This document shows, in pieces, positions 41,168 to 47,467 of a stretch of 47,467 bases of DNA. This stretch comes from Clostridia bacterium (lineage in GTDB: Bacteria; Bacillota; Clostridia; Oscillospirales; CAG-272). The stretch covers positions 1 through 47,467 of the forward strand of contig JAFTBN010000059.1 of assembly GCA_017455185.1 (NCBI GenBank). The letters are read 5' to 3'. Both the position numbers and the translations under genes were made by a program. The first letter of the stretch is position 1. Each line of letters opens with the position of its first letter. The notes beneath the pieces are model-generated. The model was not told the DNA's origin. It was given only the letters and a program-made list of their open reading frames with translations, and did not search any database.

Positions 41168-42137
41168 CGTACAGAAATCCTTCACTGGGTAATGTGGGTT
41201 CGGGCAGCGGAACATCCGGAAAGTAAAGATCCAGCACCGCTTTGAAATCGGGAGCGGGAGGCGCGATGACGCGCATCGGCCGTTCGTCCTCGGGATGGGG
41301 GAACTGCAGGGAGTAGGCGTGAAGCGCCTGACGCCCGATCAGGTCTGAAGCCTGTCCGTAAAGCGTGTCGCCCAAAAGAGGCAGACCGATGGCGGCAAAA
41401 TGAACCCGGAGCTGATGCGTCCGCCCGGTTACGGGGAAAGCCATCAGCAGGGTAAGGGGCCCTTCGGGCGTATTTTTTGTCGCAAGAGAGGTCCACGCCG
41501 TCAGGGCATAATCCGCGCCGGGTTCTCCGGGGCGGGCAATCCTGCGGCGGATGATGCTCTCGCCGGTCCGGGTCAGAAACGATTCGAGCAGGTGAGGCTT
41601 TCCCGCCGGTGCGTCGTTCTGCCCGCAGGCCAGGGCCAGATAGCATTTGGAAAGGCGCTCGCTTTGCAGAAAGACCGACAGGCGGGAGGCGAAGAACTGC
41701 GTCTTTGCGGTCAGCAGTACGCCCGATGTGTTGCTGTCCAGACGGGTGATGGGGTGAAAGACAAAAGGAAGACCGCTCTGTCCGGCCCGATAGGCCAGCG
41801 CGTTGGCCAGCGTGTCGTCGTAGTGGTGCAGGGAGGGATGGGTCGGCATACCGGCCGGTTTGTTGACCACAAGGACCGCCCGGTCCTCGTAGAGGACTTC
41901 CACCGGCATCGGTACGGGAACCGGGGACAGAGCCTTTTCCGGGACCTCGTCAAGAGGCAGGTTCAGGCAGTCGCCGGCATGAAGAACGTAACGGACGTTT
42001 TCCCGTTTTCCGTTGACCAGAATGCCGTTTTGCTCCTGCTTGAGGCGCCGGAGCTGGCGCTGGGAAAGGGAAATGTTGCGGCGGATGTATTCTTTTATTT
42101 CCAGTCCGGAATCATCCTGTCCGATTCGCCATTCCAT
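41130..42137 (-). CDS. RluA-family pseudouridine synthase
   Basis: 335 aa. An S4-like N-terminal domain (LSQRQLRRLKQEQNGILVNGKRENV) precedes the catalytic domain with HPITRLDSNTSGVLLTAK, where the Asp of RLD is the nucleophile, and GRTHQLRVHFAAIGLPLLGD. Target RNA (23S as RluD, or others) cannot be told from sequence. Head of the operon leading to DUF3810, murA and the HAD lipoprotein. ATG 42137 with AAGGG upstream. Confidence 0.94.
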   Translation of the reverse strand: MEWRIGQDDSGLEIKEYIRRNISLSQRQLRRLKQEQNGILVNGKRENVRYVLHAGDCLNLPLDEVPEKALSPVPVPMPVEVLYEDRAVLVVNKPAGMPTHPSLHHYDDTLANALAYRAGQSGLPFVFHPITRLDSNTSGVLLTAKTQFFASRLSVFLQSERLSKCYLALACGQNDAPAGKPHLLESFLTRTGESIIRRRIARPGEPGADYALTAWTSLATKNTPEGPLTLLMAFPVTGRTHQLRVHFAAIGLPLLGDTLYGQASDLIGRQALHAYSLQFPHPEDERPMRVIAPPAPDFKAVLDLYFPDVPLPEPTLPSEGFLYDAIPDSSDQSAP

Positions 42138-42167
42138 CTTTTGTTCACCCTTGTTTCAGATACTTTC

Positions 42168-42195
42168 ATTATACTGTTTTTTCCCTTTTCGTCAA
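42168..42195 (-). promoter_or_regulatory. Sigma-A promoter of the RluA-murA operon
   Basis: Minus strand TTGACG (42190-42195), 16-bp spacer, TATAAT (42168-42173). Confidence 0.75.
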
Positions 42196-42360
42196 TACGG
42201 AAAAAGGGCTCAGAAGGAAAGAAGAACCGCGGGAAAGGGGGATGTACGCCGCTTTTTTTCACGCACTTTTCACCTGTCGGTTCTGTTTCGGTTCTTTTTC
42301 CTCACAAAGGCGACAGGAAAAGATATATAATTTCAAATGAAAGAAATTTCGGAGGAGACT

Positions 42361-44505
42361 ATGAACAGAAAGGCATTTCATCGACTTTTTCTTCCTGTCG
42401 TTCTTCTTTTTGCGGTAGTTTTGAGCTGTTTGTCCTGTTCGGATCAGTCGCAGAAGAACTTCGGGGAAGCGTCCGGCGAGGTGTATCGGGGCGCCGGGGA
42501 ATGGCAGACATCGGCGCAGATTGACGTCCGTGATGCGGAAGACGCAAAGGCGGATTTTGAGTCCGGGTTTACTCTGACGGATGATGCGGGAAACGAGATT
42601 CCGCCGACGGACGGAATCTATCGGATCGTGAGCGGCGGAACCTATACGGCCCGGGGAACGCTGAGTGACGGGAGCCTGTACATTGAGGCCCCCGGGCAGG
42701 AGGTGGTTCTGGTGCTTGACGGGGCATCCGTCCGCAGTACCCGGAGCGCTCCGCTGTATGTAGTCGACGCCGATTCGGTCAAACTGAAAGTCAGGGAAGG
42801 CACGTACAACGAAATCCTGGACGCCCGTGAGCCGGCAGACGGGGAAGAAGAGGACGAGACTCCGAAAGGGGCCGTCTGTTCCAAAGCCGATCTGAAACTG
42901 CAGGGTGAAGGCAGTCTTGTGGTAAACGGAGCTTACAACAACGGAATCCATTGTACCAAGGACCTTAAGATTGACGGACCGACCATAAAGGTGACGGCAA
43001 GGAACAACGCGCTCAAAGGGAAACACAGCGTCACCGTATCCTCCGGCAATCTGATCCTCATTGCACAGGGCGGAGACGGAATCAAGACCGAGGATACCGA
43101 TCTTTCCTCTAAGGGAAAACAGCGCGGAACCATTGCGCTTGAGGGCGGGAACATTGCCGTCTTCGCGGCGTGCGATGGACTGGACGCGGCGTATGACGTG
43201 TCGGTTTCCGGGCAGACCGGACTCGAAATCTGCACGGACACCTATTCTCCCTATACGGGGCAGGTTGTCTCTTCGATTGGAAAAACCGAAGATTTCTATG
43301 TGATTGTTCCTTCCTCTTTGCATTCCCGCGGATACCGTTTTGCGGCCTTCTATTACGGCGAGAACGAGGAAACGGGGACTTTTGCGGACGCAACCTATTA
43401 TTCCGAGGTTCAGGGAGGACGAACCATCTATTACGCGTATCGGCTCTCGCGCCCGGCCGGTCTTTCCGGAGTCCGGTATTATATCTTCGACGCGGAGGCG
43501 CCGGATTCTACCGACTTCTATGTGGGCCGTACCGATCGGGGAAATGTGAACACTTCCATGAACGGATATCTGATACAGACCGTTTCCGGAACCGAGATTG
43601 TCGGAGATTATGTGAGTTTGAGTACGTCTTCGGGAAAGGGCGGCAGCACCGTTTCCGCCAAAGGCATCAAGGCGGACAATGAAATCCTGATTTCGGGCGG
43701 AACGGTTCGGATCTCCTCGGTGGATGACGCGCTTCATGCAAACGGGGACGCCTCGTTCGAGAGCGGAAGCCAGGCCAAAGGAAACATCACGGTCAGCGGA
43801 GGCGAACTCACGATTGTGTCCGGGGACGACGGCATGCACGCAGACAACGTCCTGACCATTTCGGGCGGAACGGTGGGCGTGGCGCAGTCGCACGAAGGAC
43901 TTGAGGCCAACCAGATCTATTTGGAAGGGGGAACCGTAAGCGTATACGGCGACGACGACGGAATCAACGCGGCAAAGTCCGGCAAGGCTGTCACTCCCTG
44001 TATCTACATCAAAGGAGGGCTGATTACGGTCAGGACTCCCTCCGGCGATACCGACGGAATCGATTCCAACGGCAATATGGTCGTCACGGGCGGTATGACC
44101 CTGGTGATGGGAGGCAGCAGCAGCGGAGGCATGTCGGGGTCGGTCGACCTGGACGGAAGCCTGTCCGTTACGGGCGGTATGATCATTTCGCTGGGCGGTA
44201 TTTGCGAAACGCCTTCCGGCTCTTCGAATTGCAATCTGGTTTTGATGGGCGGAACCTCTTTCCCGGCAGGGGAGTATACGCTTCTTGACGAGGAGGGGAA
44301 TACGGTGGCTTCCTTCTCGCTTTCGTCCGCTTATTTAAGCGGATGGATGTGCTCCGACGCGTTCGGGACCGGTTCTTCGTACAGACTGCAATGCGGGGAC
44401 AAAACCGTTTACAACTGGACCCAGTCCTCGCAAAGCGTCGGAACCGGAGGCTCGTCCTTCGGCCCGGGCGGTATGGGAGGATTCGGCGGCCGCGGTGGCC
44501 GGTAG
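42361..44505 (+). CDS. DUF4353 (carbohydrate-binding-like) lipoprotein
   Basis: 714 aa from ATG 42361 (GGAGGAG upstream). Lipoprotein signal with lipobox VLSCLSC near residue 27. The body is built of repeated short beta-strand units of the type GGTV/ISSVDDALHANGD, GGELTIVSGDDGMHAD, GGTVSVYGDDDGINA and GDTDGIDSNGN, with regular Gly-Gly and Asp-Gly turns typical of a right-handed beta helix (DUF4353, often paired with CotH). The end is Gly-rich (GGMGGFGGRGG). It probably binds surface or external polysaccharide; no CotH gene is adjacent. A TATAAT at 42326-42331 may be its -10, but the -35 region is poor. Confidence 0.85.
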   Translation: MNRKAFHRLFLPVVLLFAVVLSCLSCSDQSQKNFGEASGEVYRGAGEWQTSAQIDVRDAEDAKADFESGFTLTDDAGNEIPPTDGIYRIVSGGTYTARGTLSDGSLYIEAPGQEVVLVLDGASVRSTRSAPLYVVDADSVKLKVREGTYNEILDAREPADGEEEDETPKGAVCSKADLKLQGEGSLVVNGAYNNGIHCTKDLKIDGPTIKVTARNNALKGKHSVTVSSGNLILIAQGGDGIKTEDTDLSSKGKQRGTIALEGGNIAVFAACDGLDAAYDVSVSGQTGLEICTDTYSPYTGQVVSSIGKTEDFYVIVPSSLHSRGYRFAAFYYGENEETGTFADATYYSEVQGGRTIYYAYRLSRPAGLSGVRYYIFDAEAPDSTDFYVGRTDRGNVNTSMNGYLIQTVSGTEIVGDYVSLSTSSGKGGSTVSAKGIKADNEILISGGTVRISSVDDALHANGDASFESGSQAKGNITVSGGELTIVSGDDGMHADNVLTISGGTVGVAQSHEGLEANQIYLEGGTVSVYGDDDGINAAKSGKAVTPCIYIKGGLITVRTPSGDTDGIDSNGNMVVTGGMTLVMGGSSSGGMSGSVDLDGSLSVTGGMIISLGGICETPSGSSNCNLVLMGGTSFPAGEYTLLDEEGNTVASFSLSSAYLSGWMCSDAFGTGSSYRLQCGDKTVYNWTQSSQSVGTGGSSFGPGGMGGFGGRGGR

Positions 44506-44520
44506 AGAAAACAAAGTTGC

Positions 44521-44561
44521 AGACTCCCGCACGTCGGTCAGACGCTTACGGGAGTCTTTTT
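44521..44561 (+). terminator. Intrinsic terminator after the DUF4353 gene
   Basis: AGACTCCCG (44521-44529) pairs with CGGGAGTCT (44549-44557), followed by TTTT. Confidence 0.85.
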
Positions 44562-44635
44562 AAGTCATGATATTCCAAAATCGGACAAAAATATGACTGT
44601 TCATTCCGATTCAGGAATTTTTTAAAGAAAAGATA

Positions 44636-44664
44636 TTGACAAAATGGAAAGAATTCTCTATAAT
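44636..44664 (+). promoter_or_regulatory. Consensus sigma-A promoter of recA
   Basis: TTGACA (44636-44641), 17-bp spacer, TATAAT (44659-44664). No Firmicutes-type LexA box (GAACNNNNGTTC) was seen around it. Confidence 0.9.
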
Positions 44665-44704
44665 GGGCTCAAAACAACGACGAGTCCTTGAAGGAGGAAT
44701 CACC

Positions 44705-45829
44705 ATGGCTAAAAAAGCAGCGCAAACCGGAACCAACGAAGTGGTTGTAGACGAAAAGGAAGCAAGGCAAAAAGCCTTGAATATGGCATTGAAACAGATT
44801 GAAAAAGATTTCGGTGCCGGCTCAATCATGCGTTTAGGCGAAAACGCGCATATGGAGGTGCAGGCGGTTCATACCGGTTCTATTACTCTGGATCTGGCAT
44901 TGGGAATCGGCGGTCTTCCGAAGGGAAGAATCGTGGAAATATACGGGCCGGAATCCTCCGGTAAGACCACACTTGCACTGCATGTCATCGCAGAAGTGCA
45001 GAAGACCGGCGGGAGCGCCGCTTTTATCGACGCCGAGCACGCGCTTGACCCGGTTTATGCCAAGGCGCTGGGCGTGGACATCAACAACCTTCTGGTTTCC
45101 CAGCCGGACTGCGGCGAGGATGCGTTGGAAATCACCGAGACCCTGGTGCGCTCGGGCGCGATCGACATTGTGGTCGTGGACTCCGTGGCCGCATTGGTTC
45201 CCAAGTCGGAAATCAACGGAGACATGGGCGCCTCATCCATGGGCGTGCAGGCCCGGTTGATGAGCCAGGCCATGCGGAAACTCTCGGCTGCCATCAGCAA
45301 GAGCAACAGCATTGTCATTTTCATCAATCAGTTGCGTGAAAAACTGGGCGTCATGTTCGGAAACCCCGAGACCACAACGGGCGGCAAGGCGCTTAAATTC
45401 TATGCGTCGGTCCGGATTGACATCCGGAAGCAGGAACAGATCAAGAGCGGGGACGAGGTCGTGGGCAACCACGTCAAGTGCAAGGTGGTCAAGAACAAAG
45501 TGGCCCCGCCTTTCAAGACGGCTGAGTTCGACATTCTGTTCGGAAAGGGCATTTGTCATTCCAGCGAAGTGCTGAATCTGGCGCTGCAGTTTGAAATCGT
45601 GGAAAAGAGCGGCTCCTGGTTCTCCTATGGCGGCATGCGTCTGGCCCAGGGAAAGGAAAAAGTGCTCAAATATCTGGAGGATGATCCTGCCCTGATGGCA
45701 GAAGTGGAAAGCAAGGTTCGCGAAGCGATGATGAAGAATCCGAACCTGGTGCAGGAGGAATTTGACGCAGCCGAACTCGACGGCGACGACGAGTTCGATA
45801 TCCGCACGATGGAACTGGAAGACGATTGA
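44705..45829 (+). CDS. recA: Recombinase RecA
   Basis: 374 aa from ATG 44705 with AAGGAGG upstream. Walker [10 protein letters not shown], Walker B region [13 protein letters not shown], loop L1/L2 regions ([37 protein letters not shown]) and an acidic C-terminus are intact. It forms filaments on single-stranded DNA, drives strand exchange and triggers the SOS response. The stop overlaps the recX start (TGATG). Confidence 0.99.
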   Translation: MAKKAAQTGTNEVVVDEKEARQKALNMALKQIEKDFGAGSIMRLGENAHMEVQAVHTGSITLDLALGIGGLPKGRIVEIYGPESSGKTTLALHVIAEVQKTGGSAAFIDAEHALDPVYAKALGVDINNLLVSQPDCGEDALEITETLVRSGAIDIVVVDSVAALVPKSEINGDMGASSMGVQARLMSQAMRKLSAAISKSNSIVIFINQLREKLGVMFGNPETTTGGKALKFYASVRIDIRKQEQIKSGDEVVGNHVKCKVVKNKVAPPFKTAEFDILFGKGICHSSEVLNLALQFEIVEKSGSWFSYGGMRLAQGKEKVLKYLEDDPALMAEVESKVREAMMKNPNLVQEEFDAAELDGDDEFDIRTMELEDD

Positions 45830-46539
45830 TGTTCTGGAAGATTCAGAAGAAGCGCTATGCGCAGGATGACTATGTCGTCAAACTGTATGTGGTGCCTGTC
45901 TCTTCCGAGACGGGGGAAGACAAAGCCGCCGGAAAAGCGGAATGCTACAGCGTCCCTTATTCGGAGGAGGAGAGATTCCTGCCGGGCGCGATCCTGGACG
46001 AAGAGCAGCTGGGCGAGGTGCGTCAGCTGCAGCAGGAGTGTGACGCCATGCGCAGGGTCCTTTATGCTCTGACTTATGGGGACAGGACAGAAAAGGAAAT
46101 CAAACGGACGATGCGAAGCAAGTGGCATTTCAGCCGGGAGACGGCCGACCGGATTGTACAACGGCTCACCGACGCCGGGTTGATCGATGAGAAAAGAAGC
46201 ATCGTGGAACTCGGATGGACGGGAATCGAGCGCCTTTACAGTCGCAAGAGAATCCTGGCAAAGGCGTACGAACGAGGCTTTACGGACGAGGCGATCCAGT
46301 ATCTCAGGCAGGGATTGGAAAAGGTTGATTTCGTTCCGATTTGCCGCGAGGCGGCCTTGGTAAGGATTGGCCACCGAGATGGGGACGATCTGGGTTCAGA
46401 GGAACTTGACTCTATCCGGGCGTCGTTGTACCGGGCCGGATTTACGGAATCCGAAATTCGGCAGGCGCTGGAGGACTTGGACCTGGATGAAGTCATAATC
46501 GGAGAAGAAGACTATTACTTGCTCTTTGAGTCGAAATAG
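45829..46539 (+). CDS. recX: Regulatory protein RecX
   Basis: 236 aa from ATG 45829, overlapping the recA stop by one base. Repeated three-helix modules are visible (YALTYGDRTEKEIKRTMRSK, ADRIVQRLTDAGLIDE, AYERGFTDEAIQYLRQGLEK, FTESEIRQALEDLDLDE). The N-terminal 60 residues are a Firmicutes-type extension. RecX limits RecA filament growth. Coupling to recA ensures matched expression. Confidence 0.93.
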   Translation: MFWKIQKKRYAQDDYVVKLYVVPVSSETGEDKAAGKAECYSVPYSEEERFLPGAILDEEQLGEVRQLQQECDAMRRVLYALTYGDRTEKEIKRTMRSKWHFSRETADRIVQRLTDAGLIDEKRSIVELGWTGIERLYSRKRILAKAYERGFTDEAIQYLRQGLEKVDFVPICREAALVRIGHRDGDDLGSEELDSIRASLYRAGFTESEIRQALEDLDLDEVIIGEEDYYLLFESK

Positions 46540-46559
46540 CCAAGGGCGGGAGACGGATG

Positions 46560-47467
46560 ATGCAGACCGAAAAAAAGAACAGGAGGACCGGCCTCCTTTG
46601 CCGACTGTGCGTTGCTACACTTTGCATTTTACTGGTGTTGCTGACAGCATGCGGGCCGGTGAAGGACGACGAAACGCAAAAAGGGACGCAGGGATCTTTG
46701 TCGGGCCCTGAAACCGAAAGCGTCGCGCCTTCGATTGCGGACGCGTTCGGAACAGAATCGGACGGCATCCTGTATGTGGATGTGCTGAGTGTTGGCTCTG
46801 CAGACTGCATCCTGGTCCGATGCGACGGCTATGTCCTGGTGGTGGATTCGGGCCTTTCACGCTCTTTTGACGCAATCCGGTCCGAACTGAACCGGCACGG
46901 AATTTCAAGGGTAGACGATTTTGTCGTGACGCATTACGACAAGGATCACATCGGAGGCGCAGCTCAGCTGATGACCGAATTCGATGTCACGCGTCTGATT
47001 GTTCCGAATTACGTCCGGAACTCGGATCTGTATCTTTCCATGATGGAGACGGCGGCACGGCAGGACGTGGAAGTTTTGCGCCTGAAGGAGGATTTTTTCA
47101 TAGAGAAGGATCTGCTTTCGGTCAGAATTAATGTGACACATCTGTATGATAAGGAAGAAAATCTTGTGCTGGATGCGGATCAGAGAGACGGAGTGGACAA
47201 CGATTTTTCCCTTTTGGTTGCGCTGCAGTTCAGGGACAGGTCTGCTTTGCTTTGCGCGGATGCGGAGCGAAACCGGCTTAACGAGTTCATGAATGCAGGG
47301 GACGTTTCCTTTGATTGGATAAAATGGCCACATCACGGAAACTATATCAAGGCAGCGCAAACGCTTCTTGAAAAATCAGGAGCGGACTTTGTTGTGGTCA
47401 GCGCCGGGTACGAGGCGGAGGCGGATTCCGAACTGCTTGATATGATCGGCCGGGATTCCGTCAGGGC
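46560..47467 (+). CDS. Metallo-beta-lactamase-fold lipoprotein, ComEC C-terminal-like (3' end beyond window)
   Basis: 302 codons are visible with no stop. The start is ATG 46560, 7 nt after GGGAG; ATG 46557 is just before it. Lipobox LLTAC with Cys31 ends the signal peptide, followed by a short Thr/Glu/Ser linker. The metallo-beta-lactamase domain has VDVLSVGSADCILVR, LVVDSG, the zinc motif THYDKDHIGG (HxDxDH) and KWPHHGN. This layout matches the secreted hydrolases related to the ComEC beta-lactamase domain, proposed to be nucleases or phosphodiesterases. It lies 20 nt after recX and may be co-transcribed. Substrate unknown. Confidence 0.85.
   Translation, partial: MQTEKKNRRTGLLCRLCVATLCILLVLLTACGPVKDDETQKGTQGSLSGPETESVAPSIADAFGTESDGILYVDVLSVGSADCILVRCDGYVLVVDSGLSRSFDAIRSELNRHGISRVDDFVVTHYDKDHIGGAAQLMTEFDVTRLIVPNYVRNSDLYLSMMETAARQDVEVLRLKEDFFIEKDLLSVRINVTHLYDKEENLVLDADQRDGVDNDFSLLVALQFRDRSALLCADAERNRLNEFMNAGDVSFDWIKWPHHGNYIKAAQTLLEKSGADFVVVSAGYEAEADSELLDMIGRDSVR

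Noticed and set aside
44560..44704. LexA (SOS) box expected before recA
   Set aside because: No GAAC-N4-GTTC palindrome is visible; only the sigma-A promoter can be supported.

Overview
The window looks like a chromosomal segment of a moderately GC-rich, Gram-positive, Clostridia-type bacterium. The evidence is the conserved Firmicutes block lon-engB-M50 protease-scpA-scpB-ytfI-ytfJ (ytfJ/GerW is a sporulation protein), two T-box leaders (Trp and Phe), a CIRCE/HrcA operator before groES-groEL, clostridial families (DUF4364, DUF896, DUF3810, DUF4190, DUF2752) and many consensus sigma-A promoters with 17-bp spacers. Sugar-handling genes (GH36 alpha-galactosidase, GxGYxYP protein, D-lyxose isomerase-like protein) suggest a carbohydrate-using, possibly gut, organism. 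No tRNA, rRNA, CRISPR array or intact transposase gene was recognised.

Layout. 1-396: start of a gene running off the left edge, behind an attenuator-like hairpin and a 44-bp perfect palindrome. 397-9765 (minus): one tightly packed run lon > engB > M50 protease > scpA > scpB > ytfI > ytfJ > RsuA-type pseudouridine synthase > GH36 alpha-galactosidase. 9766-10814: a long non-coding stretch holding a probable new ~120-nt RNA on the minus strand. 10815-13046 (plus): OmpR-type response regulator and a membrane-anchored HtrA protease. 13120-14849 (minus): TrpB2-type tryptophan synthase under a Trp T-box. 15060-18708 (minus): operon tsaE-tsaB-rpiB-ispD-ispF-rpe. 18894-19589: AT-rich hicAB toxin-antitoxin island. 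19716-20558: D-lyxose isomerase-like gene. 20560-24530 (minus): Phe T-box, pheS, pheT, DUF896. 24573-24919: a non-coding element with inverted ends, its own promoter and a long hairpin. 25090-26838: GxGYxYP protein. 26911-28038: divergent DUF4190/DUF2752 membrane proteins. 28041-29822: mgtE. 29881-31996: groES-groEL. 32111-34066: homoserine dehydrogenase and a membrane protein. 34259-35524 (plus): DUF4364 and a sigma factor-like gene. 35650-37480: a structured leader or RNA and a Pro-Glu-repeat membrane protein with a duplicated domain. 37546-42195 (minus): RluA synthase > DUF3810 metallopeptidase > murA > HAD lipoprotein. 42361-44505: DUF4353 lipoprotein. 44636-47467: recA-recX and a metallo-beta-lactamase-fold lipoprotein cut by the right edge.

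The genes serve mostly core tasks: chromosome segregation, proteostasis, t6A tRNA modification, isoprenoid and pentose-phosphate metabolism, Phe-tRNA charging, peptidoglycan precursor synthesis and recombination. Accessory material sits between these blocks. The most interesting unexplained items are the minus-strand RNA at about 9957-10077, the inverted-repeat element at 24573-24919 (which shares a 28-bp motif with the palindrome at 167-210), the duplicated-domain EP-repeat protein with its terminated leader, and a CIRCE-like arm at the mgtE start site. All promoter, terminator and RNA calls come from reading the sequence by eye; no folding or database search was run.
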